From Sphingobium sp. (GTDB lineage: Bacteria; Pseudomonadota; Alphaproteobacteria; Sphingomonadales; Sphingomonadaceae), in NCBI GenBank assembly GCA_017745115.1, contig JAGIAA010000008.1:23911-87910 (forward strand): a stretch of DNA of 64,000 nucleotides, read 5' to 3'. Below the pieces are notes generated by a model that ran no database searches, had not been told where the DNA came from, and saw only the letters and a list, made by a program, of their open reading frames with translations. This document shows, in pieces, positions 49,888 through 58,689 of this stretch. Position numbers and translations under genes: made by a program. Numbering within the stretch: position 1 is the first letter of the stretch; each line of letters starts with the position of its first letter.

Positions 49888-51084
49888 ATGACGTCTGCAG
49901 GAAGAAGGCGAGATCCTGAGAAAATAGTCCAGACCCTGGCGACCATACTTATCTGCTTTGCGTTGAGCGGCTGTATGCTCAGCCAGAGCGGCCCCAGTAC
50001 AAGCAATATTGCTCGTCTGGGCAAAGCTACGAATCAACCTGAAGGGACTGGCGTTTTTATAATCGACGTCACTCAGCTGATCACGGACCGTGTGCGCGAC
50101 AGTTACCGGCGGCCGCCCTTTTCTCGGCTGTTGGGGCAGGCAATGCCTGCAGGAACCGCGGTCGAGGCGGGTGATATCCTCGACATCACCATCTTGGAAG
50201 CGCCGCCGGCAGCGTTGTTCGGCAATGCGGGCCTTGGCTCCATTAGTGCTGGCAGCGGGACCCAAACGAATTTCGCGCAGATTGTCGTCGATACCAGCGG
50301 TCAGATCAGTTTACCCTTCGTCGGTGCCCTTTCGGTTTCCGGCAAAAGCCTGACTCAAATAGAGCAGCAGATAGTTGCCCGCCTCTCCGGAAAAGCTCAC
50401 TACCCTCAGGCTTTGGTACGCATGGCGCGCAACAATACTTCGGATGTGACCATCTTCGGTGAGGTTGCAAGTAGCACGCGAATGCCACTCACGGCCAAGG
50501 GCGAGAGGCTGCTGGATGCGCTTGCTGCGGCGGGAGGCGTTAGACAGCCGGTTAGTAAGATGACCGTTCAGGTCGCGCGCGGGACAACCGTCGCGAGAAT
50601 GCCTTTGGATTCCGTGATCGCCGATCCGCAGCAGAATGTGGTTTTAAAGAGTGGCGATATTGTTACTGCGCTTTATCAAACACTTAGTTTCACGGCCTTG
50701 GGCGCGACAGGCAAGAATGAAGAGATACCTTTTGAAGCATCTGGAATTACCCTCGCACAAGCCTTGGGCCGTTTTGGAGGTCTGCGCGACGATCGGGCGA
50801 ATGCGAAGGGCGTCTTCATTTTTCGCCTGGAACAGCCCTCCGCTCTGGATCCAGCCCTTGTCCGGAATGCAAGGCTGACGCCCGATGGGCAGATTCCTAT
50901 TGTTTACCAGTTTAACCTACGGCAGGCGAACGGTCTGTTTATCGCGCAGGCCTTTCCCATACAGGATCGTGACGTTATTTATGTCTCCAACGCCGGCGCT
51001 GCCGATGCGCAAAAATTCCTCAGCATGGTAAGCACCGCATTGTATCCGATAACCGCATTGCAGACCGTCGGTGTCATAAAATGA
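49888..51084 (+). CDS. Polysaccharide export outer-membrane lipoprotein (Wza/KpsD type)
   Basis: A 398-residue lipoprotein: the leader ends in the lipobox LSGC. The Poly_export domain is present as GDILDITILEAPPAALFG and VVDTSGQISLPFVGALSVSG, followed by SLBB-like segments (VTIFGEVASSTRMPLT, LLDALAAAGGVRQP and GITLAQALGRFGGLRDD). It should form the outer-membrane channel for the capsule chain delivered by the KpsMT-KpsE complex encoded next. ATG 49888 is used because it sits just before the basic n-region. About 145 bp without a gene separate it from the TPR-KpsM gene. Confidence 0.88.
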   Translation: MTSAGRRRDPEKIVQTLATILICFALSGCMLSQSGPSTSNIARLGKATNQPEGTGVFIIDVTQLITDRVRDSYRRPPFSRLLGQAMPAGTAVEAGDILDITILEAPPAALFGNAGLGSISAGSGTQTNFAQIVVDTSGQISLPFVGALSVSGKSLTQIEQQIVARLSGKAHYPQALVRMARNNTSDVTIFGEVASSTRMPLTAKGERLLDALAAAGGVRQPVSKMTVQVARGTTVARMPLDSVIADPQQNVVLKSGDIVTALYQTLSFTALGATGKNEEIPFEASGITLAQALGRFGGLRDDRANAKGVFIFRLEQPSALDPALVRNARLTPDGQIPIVYQFNLRQANGLFIAQAFPIQDRDVIYVSNAGAADAQKFLSMVSTALYPITALQTVGVIK

Positions 51085-51229
51085 TCGCTCGGTGGAATAT
51101 GCCGTATCGAAAGCAGGATTTCGCTCTTCGGTTTAACGAGTGAGTTTGCGGATGTTGGAAGCGGTGCTTGTTGCCGGGGAAAATGGGCGGCTTCTCGCGG
51201 ATAATCAGCTTAGGGCCATGGAATCTTAA

Positions 51230-53119
51230 ATGGACTATTCGGCTGATATACTGTTCGAGCCGAACGGGATGGCGCCTGGTCAGGCCCTTCCCGAGACGCG
51301 GCGGCTTGACGCTGCGGAAGTTGCGGCGCTCAACGAAATCGCCCTGAAGGCCTATCTTCAAGCGCGGCCCGACGATCAGTCTATCCTTCCGGCCGCCGCA
51401 GGGCGTTTTTCTGCCCTTGGGAGGCAGGATCTTGCTGTAGCCTGCTGGCAGCGTCTCGCATCCTTCCGGCCATTGGATCGCGCGGAGGGTCTGCAGCAAG
51501 CCGATGCACTCTATGGGAGCGGGCATGTCGAAGCAGCATCTGCCATCCTCCTTTCGATCTTGGACGAGGAGCAAGATTCGGCAGAGGCGAGCCTGATTTG
51601 CCACGCTGCAAGCTTCATGCAGGCGGCCCAGAAGCCCGAGCAGGCGCTTGCTCTTCTGGAGTGCTATCGGACTTCCTGTGCCGATAATGCGGCGTTCCAG
51701 GCGCAGCTCAGCGATGCGCATCTCCGATTGGGTCATCTGAAGGAGGCCGTGGAGACCGGACGACGCGCAACGGAGCTTGGACCGGACGTTCCCCACAACC
51801 ACTTCATGTTGGCTCAAGCCCTAATTCGCGCTAAGAACTATGCGGAAGCGGAAAAGAGTTTGGCCGCTCCCTGCTGCGCTGCCGAGCCGTATACCTATTA
51901 TCTCCATGCCGATATTGCGCGGGGGCGCGATGATTTCAACAGTGCCTATATGTGGCTCGACCGGGCGCTCGCAATCAATCCGGCCTTTCGTGACGCGCTG
52001 TATCTGAAGGCATTCCTTCTCGGCGTCGAAAGGAAATGGCCTGAGGCCATCAAAGGCTATGAAGCGGCTTTGGTGGCGTCGCCAAACGACGAGCCCATCA
52101 TGCGGTCTGCATTGGTCGCCTACATTGAGGGAAAAGATTTCGATGCCGCCATGCCGATCGCGTCGTCGCTCGTTGCACGCTATCCCGAAGACAATGACAT
52201 TCAGCATGCCATCAAGATAGTAACCGAGCATAGGCTCGGCCTCGCCGGCTCTATATCGATGCGGGATTTCGATCCGGACGACTTTTCAAAATTCGGAAAG
52301 CCGCCAAGCGTTCGAAAAGAGGCCCGTCGGCCCGGCATTTGGCCGGCTATCGTTTTACAGATCAACATCATAATGGCGCTCATCGTACGTGAGGCCCGCA
52401 CCCGGTTCGGAAAATCGAGCTTGGGCTATTTGTGGGTCATCTTCGAGCCCTTTGCCCATATCGGCATCATGATCATGTTGGTCAGCGTTATCGGGCACGG
52501 CAAAGGCCCGCCAATCGGCGAAAGCTTTTCGATATTTTATTTTACGGGTGTGGTGCCCTACCACCTTTTTTCGCACTCCCTTTCTCACATGACTCACGCC
52601 GTACCAGAAAATAAGCCGATGCTGAATCTGCCGGCCGTCCACCTCTCGGATGTGCTTATCGCGCGGGCGGTTCTCGAGCTTCTCACCGAGACATGCGTCG
52701 CCGCATTCATTCTCGTTGTCATCTATGGCTTTGGCGTCGATATTACGCCCCTTAATATTCTCGGCGTGCTCCTGGGATTTTTTCTGATCTGGGTTGCTGG
52801 CGTCGGCTGCGGCATGATCAGCAGCGTGATTGCGCTCTACTTCAAGGGGTGGCCCAAAATTGTGGGAGCCCTGAACTCGCTCCTCTATTTCTCCTCGGGC
52901 ACATTTTTTATTGCTCGGATGATGCCGATCTGGGTTCGCGATATTCTGGCATGGAATCCGGTTTTGCAGGCGATCGAACAGATTAGGCTTAATTATTTCC
53001 CCCAACCCTATCCTCATTGGCTGGACCTGGGCTATCTCGCCGTCTTCGCCCTAATCTCTCTGGCGGCAGGGCTCGCGTGCACACGCCTCTTTCATCACGA
53101 ACTGCTGGTGTCGGAATGA
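51230..53119 (+). CDS. TPR domain fused to KpsM-type ABC-2 polysaccharide export permease
   Basis: A 629-residue fusion. Residues 1 to about 350 are soluble helical repeats of TPR type (EAASAILLSILDEEQD, PHNHFMLAQALIRAKNYAEA, SAYMWLDRALAINPAFRDAL, PEAIKGYEAALVASPNDEP). From about 370 on it is an ABC-2 permease: IVREARTRFGKSSLGYLWV, ENKPMLNLPAVHLSDVLIAR and six predicted helices, ending LACTRLFHHELLVSE. It would move the undecorated capsule polymer over the inner membrane with KpsT, whose gene overlaps by 4 bp. Normal KpsM has only about 260 residues, so the cytoplasmic TPR part is extra and may bind biosynthetic enzymes. Confidence 0.87.
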   Translation: MDYSADILFEPNGMAPGQALPETRRLDAAEVAALNEIALKAYLQARPDDQSILPAAAGRFSALGRQDLAVACWQRLASFRPLDRAEGLQQADALYGSGHVEAASAILLSILDEEQDSAEASLICHAASFMQAAQKPEQALALLECYRTSCADNAAFQAQLSDAHLRLGHLKEAVETGRRATELGPDVPHNHFMLAQALIRAKNYAEAEKSLAAPCCAAEPYTYYLHADIARGRDDFNSAYMWLDRALAINPAFRDALYLKAFLLGVERKWPEAIKGYEAALVASPNDEPIMRSALVAYIEGKDFDAAMPIASSLVARYPEDNDIQHAIKIVTEHRLGLAGSISMRDFDPDDFSKFGKPPSVRKEARRPGIWPAIVLQINIIMALIVREARTRFGKSSLGYLWVIFEPFAHIGIMIMLVSVIGHGKGPPIGESFSIFYFTGVVPYHLFSHSLSHMTHAVPENKPMLNLPAVHLSDVLIARAVLELLTETCVAAFILVVIYGFGVDITPLNILGVLLGFFLIWVAGVGCGMISSVIALYFKGWPKIVGALNSLLYFSSGTFFIARMMPIWVRDILAWNPVLQAIEQIRLNYFPQPYPHWLDLGYLAVFALISLAAGLACTRLFHHELLVSE

Positions 53120-53805
53120 TCCGTCTCGACAACGTCAGCAAAAGCTACAAGCTGCGTCACGGCGGCCGGCGCCAGGTTTTGCAGAACGTGACGGCAGAGT
53201 TTCCGACGGGCGTGAATGTCGGCATTCTTGGTCTGAACGGGGCAGGGAAGTCGACGCTGATCCGGTTGCTTTCTGGAGCAGAGCTACCCGACAAAGGTAC
53301 GATTACCAGCACGGGACACATCTCTTTTCCGTTAGGCTTTGCAAGCATCTTTCATCCGGATCTCACCGGCCGGGACAATCTGAAATTCCTCGCGCGCGTT
53401 TACGGCGCGAACATTGATGACATGCTCGCCTATGTGGATTGGTTTTCGCAGCTGGGGCGGATGCTCGATTCCCCAACAAGCACCTATTCGTCGGGCATGC
53501 TGGCGAAGGTTGCTTTTGCCGCCAGCCTTGCGATCGATTTCGACCACTATTTAATCGACGAGATCACTGAAGTCGGCGATGGTATTTTCCGCGAAAAGGC
53601 GGCGCATGAATTTCGCCGGAAAATGTCTCATGCCGACATGGTGGTGGTCTCCCATAATCCGGGCACAATCCGAGAATATTGTGATATCGCGGGTATTATT
53701 CATGGAGGGGCACTGGAAATGTACGAAAGTGTAGACGAAACCCTTCGCCGATTTGATATAATTTGCCGTGAAAACGCGGTTGGAGACCTAAACTATGTCT
53801 CTTAA
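53116..53805 (+). CDS. kpsT: Capsule polysaccharide export ATP-binding protein
   Basis: A 229-residue ABC ATPase of the KpsT family. The Walker A motif GLNGAGKS is at residues 39-46, the signature TYSSGMLAKVAFAASL follows, and Walker B is YLIDEITEVGD. The C-terminal switch is MVVVSHNPGTIREYCD. It powers the KpsM permease. ATG 53116 overlaps the permease stop (ATGA), and the gene overlaps kpsE by 11 bp. Confidence 0.94.
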   Translation: MIRLDNVSKSYKLRHGGRRQVLQNVTAEFPTGVNVGILGLNGAGKSTLIRLLSGAELPDKGTITSTGHISFPLGFASIFHPDLTGRDNLKFLARVYGANIDDMLAYVDWFSQLGRMLDSPTSTYSSGMLAKVAFAASLAIDFDHYLIDEITEVGDGIFREKAAHEFRRKMSHADMVVVSHNPGTIREYCDIAGIIHGGALEMYESVDETLRRFDIICRENAVGDLNYVS

Positions 53806-54937
53806 TTTTTTTCCGATTTTTAATTCGGGAGGGATTTGGAAAATTAACTGGAAGAACTTTATTGGTCTTTTCTGTTTATTCCCGACATTGATTTATACTT
53901 TATATTTGGTGACATTTGCTTCTCCACAGTATACATCTGAATTTCGAATTCAGATCAAGTCTCCAAATGCAATGCAGTCGCTCTCTATCGGGGCGCTGTT
54001 GGGGGTGGCCGCCGGTAGTTCCTCTTCAAGCGAGGCTGGCTATGCGGTGACCCAATATCTGGATAGCCCGGCGGCGTGGACGGATCTCGAAAAGCGCATC
54101 AAGGTAAGAGAGCGCTATGCCATGCCGAATATCGATTGGTTTCATCGATTAAATGCGCATGCGCCGATCGAGGAGAAAGTCAAATACTGGCGCAAGCGAC
54201 TAGACGCCCGTTTCGAAACGACGTCCCAAACCGTCACGGTTCGAGTGGAGGCATTTTCCCCCGAAGACGCGCGGATCATCTCCAGGGCAATTTTTCAGCT
54301 CTCTGAGGAATTGCTGAACAACATGTCGCTGCGAGCGCGCACCGATCAGGTGAGACATGCGCAAGCGGAAGTGAGCGAAGCGCAAAAACATGTGGAGGAA
54401 ATTGAAAGCCGGCTGTTGGCGGAACGTCGCAATAGCGGCGTTATCGATCCGGCCAAGCAAGTTACCTTGGATCTTAGTCGGATTGCGGATCTCCAGCGAG
54501 CGGTAGACGAAGCTGAACTCGAAGTAACGACTTGGCAGCAATATCTGGCGCCCAACGCGCCAGCCATGGCTGCAGCAAAGGCCAAGCTCGCCGCGGCCAA
54601 GGAAAAGCTGGCGCTCGTTCAAGCCAGCAAACTTCAGGGAACGCGCGAGGGCGGTAAGGCACTCCCCCCTACGATTAAGACTTTTTCGGAACTGGAGATT
54701 TCGCGTGACTATGCAATGAAGCGTTTCGAGGCGGCCATGGCCGCTCTCAATTCCGCGCAAATGGATGCGGAGCGCCAGCAGCTGTACTTTGACACGATCG
54801 TTCAGCCGCAACTTCCGCAGGAGCGAAGCTACCCGGCGCTGACCACCAACATACCCACTTTTTTTGTTGTTTCGTTGGCGATCTGCCTGCTGATCCTTTT
54901 CCTTGCCGAGATCACGCTAGATCACACAAAGCTGTAG
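53795..54937 (+). CDS. kpsE: Capsule export inner-membrane protein, KpsE (PCP-3) family
   Basis: A 380-residue polysaccharide co-polymerase-type protein with a transmembrane helix near residues 22-44, a large periplasmic domain and a second helix near 350-372. Long heptad-rich helices (AQAEVSEAQKHVEEIESRLL, AAAKAKLAAAKEKLALVQ) predict a coiled coil reaching toward the outer membrane. FASPQYTSEFRIQIKSP and QLPQERSYPAL are family features. It would bridge KpsMT and the outer-membrane protein at 49888. ATG 53795 has TTGGAG upstream. Confidence 0.9.
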   Translation: MSLNFFPIFNSGGIWKINWKNFIGLFCLFPTLIYTLYLVTFASPQYTSEFRIQIKSPNAMQSLSIGALLGVAAGSSSSSEAGYAVTQYLDSPAAWTDLEKRIKVRERYAMPNIDWFHRLNAHAPIEEKVKYWRKRLDARFETTSQTVTVRVEAFSPEDARIISRAIFQLSEELLNNMSLRARTDQVRHAQAEVSEAQKHVEEIESRLLAERRNSGVIDPAKQVTLDLSRIADLQRAVDEAELEVTTWQQYLAPNAPAMAAAKAKLAAAKEKLALVQASKLQGTREGGKALPPTIKTFSELEISRDYAMKRFEAAMAALNSAQMDAERQQLYFDTIVQPQLPQERSYPALTTNIPTFFVVSLAICLLILFLAEITLDHTKL

Positions 54938-54984
54938 GGGCGGGTCGGAGCATTTCGACCTCATAGCCGCCCTTAAGGCATCGC

Positions 54985-55895
54985 GCCTGAGATGGGTTCT
55001 GCTCCCGCATACATCGCGGCTTGACGGTGACGGCGCATGATCTCGTCCAGTTTCATGCGCCATGGATCAGGTGGCTCGAAATCTCTCAGATTGACGGGCG
55101 AGCACGAGAAATTCGAGGGGGCACCATCGGGCGTTCTGGAAAATGAAGGAATGATCTCTTCAATTTTAATCGGCGACAATCCATGCGATTCAGTTCGCAA
55201 AACGTCTGTCTGAAGCTTTCGAGGCTGAACGCCCAGCAATGGACATCGACATAGGTTTCCTGACGACGGACGACATTGGATATCGCTTCGTTATCGTGTG
55301 CACCCGTTCGAATTCGTTCTGCTGTCGCCCCGAAATCGGTTTGCCCGGAACGACCACCCGGGTAAAGAAGGACCAAATCTGACCCGGGGTCGACCGGTCC
55401 TTGCGGCGGAATAGCGCGTCCTTGAGATCAGGTGGCCGACTCAATTCGCGAAAATATTCTGCCGTTCCTTTTGCGTTCGACAGAACGAAATAAACCGCCC
55501 CCCTTGGCGTACCGCGCTGTGGAGCTCGATCAAAATGCCCTAGGAAATCGGGAACGTGCTCCATAACGTGGGACGAGGTCATGCGGTCGTAGCGTCTCTC
55601 ATCGTTGCACTCGAGGTGAGGCAGACCCGGCCTCCACAAAGTCTATGGTCGCCACCTCGACATCATGGTCTATTCTCGGCGCATTTGTCGCTTCGTTCGA
55701 TCAACAGATCCGTCGATAGATAGCCGCAATAGGAGATTGTACCTTTGCCCCCGGCCGAAACGATTCCTCACGTAGGACAAATGGGGCGAAGAGTGGTGAG
55801 ACCTCCAGAATGTCGTCGTCATAATTGAAATGGGGGCTCGTGAGAACGAACCGCTCACCAATCATTCTGTTGAGCTTCTCTCGTGTTGTTTTCAA
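54985..55895 (-). pseudogene. Decayed class I SAM-dependent methyltransferase
   Basis: The minus strand holds consecutive pieces of one methyltransferase in different frames. From the 5' end these are FVLTSPHFNYDDDILEVSPL, YCGYLSTDLLIERSDKC (shifted), VEVATIDFVEAG (shifted), TSSHVMEHVPDFLGHF, PGQIWSFFTRVV, then ETYVDVHCWAFSLESFRQTF and RMKLDEIMRRHR. HVMEHVPD is the typical post-I motif of type 11/12 methyltransferases. Several frameshifts and stops break it, so no functional product is expected. It fills most of the 1-kb space between kpsE and the sulfotransferase-like gene. Confidence 0.78.
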
Positions 55896-55957
55896 ACCGG
55901 GCGCTCCTGATCTAGTCAGGCGATGTAGCTGGCATCATTTGGCTGCCCTTTGGCGCC

Positions 55958-57142
55958 TTAATGTGCGGCGGAAATGATCGACAGACCGGAGGCTTCGATT
56001 CCAATTATCCGCTTATCGTCACTTCTTCCCACCGCTTCCGCAGGCGACCAAATCGTAATATCTTGCCGCCGATCCTTTTCAAAGAGGTCGCCACTAAGAC
56101 TGGCCGAAAGGTAGAACAGCCCGTGTTTCTCGATCAATTCATGTTCGACACGCTGTTGTCCGCACGAGACAAAAACCTCATCAAGAAATTCTCGCTTTAG
56201 GAAATTGCTTATCCTAAGATGTAATCGCTTCTCCCGTGGATTTTTTGCCATAAATGGCAGTCTCAGGCCGCCCTCACGGCTCCACGTGGAAAATTTTGGT
56301 GGATTGCATTCGCGCGGGTAGCAGTTTTGGACTGGAATTCCATCTTCAAAATCTACAATAATACTGTCATCCTCTGAAATAATTCTGGATATTTCTGATT
56401 CGTAATCGATACCAGCAACGATTTTTTGGATTTTTTCATAGATGATTTGATCTATTTTACAGCATTTTTCGATCAAATTTCTGTCTTCTGGTGACAACTC
56501 AGAGAGGCTTGGGCCGTCGTCGTGATGGTTGAGGAATAGATCGCCAAAGCTTCCATCATACTGCCCGCTGGATACGGCGCGATATAAAAGGTGAGTTTTC
56601 GCGAAATTCTCGAGGAGAAACGGCAGATCGATCGTGTCGACCGCACGTAGCGCTTCTTCGATGATGAGGCCATCGGGTTCTAGGTCTCCATCATGAAAAG
56701 CTAATCTGAAGCGAAGCCAGATCTGATATTTCTGGCCTAATAGGCGATAGGCGTAGTGATTTGTGAAATGAATGAAGTTCTGATTTAGAGACTCAGAGAA
56801 ATATTTCATCGTCTTAGGGTTATCGTAAAGGTCTACTGTCGAAGGAAATTGGTCAGAACCGGAAAAGCCCTCCTCTCTCCAGCGTCGACACATTCTGTAG
56901 TCGGAAAAAAGACGATCCAATGGTTCACGAAAAATCGAGAATACAAAAGGATCCTCCGATTCAACACGTCTGGTGTAGACGTCATGCAAGATCTTTTTAA
57001 GAAATATATCATTATATGAAAGAATAGATATATCCTCTAAATCTGATATATTAAAGTAATGGTTTTCCTTCACAGCGCTCCTTAAGGCGTGCTGAAGGGT
57101 TGTTCCTGCAGTTTTGTTGAAATGGAGAAATTTATATTGCAT
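55958..57142 (-). CDS. Sulfotransferase-like protein
   Basis: A 394-residue protein whose N-terminus has both PAPS-binding landmarks of carbohydrate sulfotransferases. The first is KFLHFNKTAGTTLQHAL near residues 4-20 (5'-phosphosulfate loop). The second is FSIFREPLDRLFSDYRM near 68-84 (3'-phosphate-binding Arg72 and Ser80). The C-terminal 130 residues have no family I recognise. It could sulfate the capsule sugar. The gene is clearly AT-rich compared with the rest of the window, which suggests recent acquisition. It is transcribed against the export genes, beside a decayed methyltransferase. No PAPS synthesis genes are in the window. Confidence 0.7.
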   Translation of the reverse strand: MQYKFLHFNKTAGTTLQHALRSAVKENHYFNISDLEDISILSYNDIFLKKILHDVYTRRVESEDPFVFSIFREPLDRLFSDYRMCRRWREEGFSGSDQFPSTVDLYDNPKTMKYFSESLNQNFIHFTNHYAYRLLGQKYQIWLRFRLAFHDGDLEPDGLIIEEALRAVDTIDLPFLLENFAKTHLLYRAVSSGQYDGSFGDLFLNHHDDGPSLSELSPEDRNLIEKCCKIDQIIYEKIQKIVAGIDYESEISRIISEDDSIIVDFEDGIPVQNCYPRECNPPKFSTWSREGGLRLPFMAKNPREKRLHLRISNFLKREFLDEVFVSCGQQRVEHELIEKHGLFYLSASLSGDLFEKDRRQDITIWSPAEAVGRSDDKRIIGIEASGLSIISAAH

Positions 57143-57474
57143 GATCGCCCGAGTTGGATGATATGTTGTTCTAATCCGTCAGGCTGTGCATCAAGATAAT
57201 GACGCCGGCCGCGGCGGAGCTAGGAATGTCGAACCACACAGTCGGACCAAAATCAATCCCGGCCGGGCAGTTATCGTGTCGCCGCAAGTGTTTAGTGGTG
57301 ATTTTCGCTGAAATCGGCGCGGGCGAACCAATGCATTTTCGCTTTGATAATGCTCGCAGAAATTGGGTGGCGGCGTCGGGCAGAGCAGTTTAAAGCGAGA
57401 GTGCCGTTCGTGCGCCCTGGCTGCTCAAATTGGCATTTCGAACTGGGTGCGCACCTCAAGGATTTGAATAAGAC
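57143..57474. other. Intergenic region between the sulfotransferase-like gene and the glycosyltransferase
   Basis: No supported gene is visible in these 332 bases. It is a divergent interval and so should hold promoters for both flanking genes, but I cannot point to a clear -35/-10 pair. Confidence 0.5.
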
Positions 57475-58689
57475 GTGGAACCAGTTGCTCAGTCGTGCTT
57501 GATCGACGTCAGCCGGTTAATTTGGCGCGCTTGGGAAGGTCGCTTTCCCACGGGTATTGACCGAACCTGTCTCGCCTATGTGAATCATTACGGCGACGCC
57601 GGGCGGGCGGTCGTGCAGCGAGGGGGGCGGACTTGGGTGCTGGATCGCCGAACTTCGCAGCGCCTTTTTGGCATTTTGAAGCGGCAGGGCACCGGCGTGA
57701 AGCAGGCTCTGCTGACTCTGCTGCCGGCTGCTTTTGCGAGCAGTATTTGGCCGGAAAACCTGGTGGGAGTTCCCTATCTGAATGTTGGTCACACGGGTCT
57801 TGACCGCCTAGGTCATGCAGCTTGGATCCAAAAGACTGGGGTCTTGCCCATCTACTTCGTGCACGATCTAATTCCGCTAACGCATCCGGAATATTGCCGC
57901 CCGGGCGAAGCTGAGAAGCATTTGCGTCGGATGACGGCGTTGCTGGCACATGGCGCCGGGGTAATCGGCAACAGCCGGCAAACCCTCCGCGAGCTGGCTC
58001 TGTTTGCTGAATCGCGGCTGAAACTGGACTTGCCGCCTGACGTGGTTGCTCCACTGGGCGTGGGAAAGGTCGCTTGGGAGCTGGACCGAACATCGCGGCT
58101 GCCGACACCCGTTCGGCCCTATTTCGTGATTTTGGGTACGATCGAGGGCAGGAAAAACCATCTCCTCATCCTGAATATATGGGCTGACCTTGCCCGTCGT
58201 CTTGGCCCTGAATGCCCTCAATTGGTAATCGTTGGCAAACGCGGCTGGGAGAGTGAACAGGCCGTGGACATGCTGGAACGGTGCGAAGCTATCCGCGGCC
58301 ACATCATTGAGGCGCCACGCTGCGAGGATGCACGCCTTGCGGCATACATCGCTCATGCCCGTGCGCTGCTTTTTCCTTCCTTCGTGGAAGGCTATGGCCT
58401 GCCACTTGTGGAAGCGCTTTCTCTGGGTACCCCGGTCATTGCAAGCGATCTGACCGTCTTCCGCGAGTTGGCGGGGGAAATTCCGGATTATCTAAGTCCG
58501 CTGGATGGTTTGGGTTGGACGCGCCTGATCGAGGACTATTCCAACCCGGAGAGCGCTGCCCGCGCCGCTCAACTTTCGCGGATGGAAGGTTGGAAAACGC
58601 CGCGTTGGCGAGACCATTTTGCTCGTGTTGACCAGTGGCTTGCACAGTTCGGTGTTACATCGCGGCAGACGCAGATGCCCAATGGCTGA
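57475..58689 (+). CDS. Glycosyltransferase family 4 protein
   Basis: A 404-residue GT-B glycosyltransferase. The N-terminal half has SRLIWRAWEGRFPTGIDR, LPIYFVHDLIPLTHPEYC and GVIGNSRQTLREL. The C-terminal half has YFVILGTIEGRKNHLLIL, VIVGKRGWES and the donor-binding FPSFVEGYGLPLVEALSLGT with its EX7E-like glutamates. It probably adds a sugar to the capsule repeat. The start is GTG 57475 with AAGGA about 14 nt upstream. Its last 35 bp overlap the convergent kpsS gene. Confidence 0.87.
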   Translation: MEPVAQSCLIDVSRLIWRAWEGRFPTGIDRTCLAYVNHYGDAGRAVVQRGGRTWVLDRRTSQRLFGILKRQGTGVKQALLTLLPAAFASSIWPENLVGVPYLNVGHTGLDRLGHAAWIQKTGVLPIYFVHDLIPLTHPEYCRPGEAEKHLRRMTALLAHGAGVIGNSRQTLRELALFAESRLKLDLPPDVVAPLGVGKVAWELDRTSRLPTPVRPYFVILGTIEGRKNHLLILNIWADLARRLGPECPQLVIVGKRGWESEQAVDMLERCEAIRGHIIEAPRCEDARLAAYIAHARALLFPSFVEGYGLPLVEALSLGTPVIASDLTVFRELAGEIPDYLSPLDGLGWTRLIEDYSNPESAARAAQLSRMEGWKTPRWRDHFARVDQWLAQFGVTSRQTQMPNG

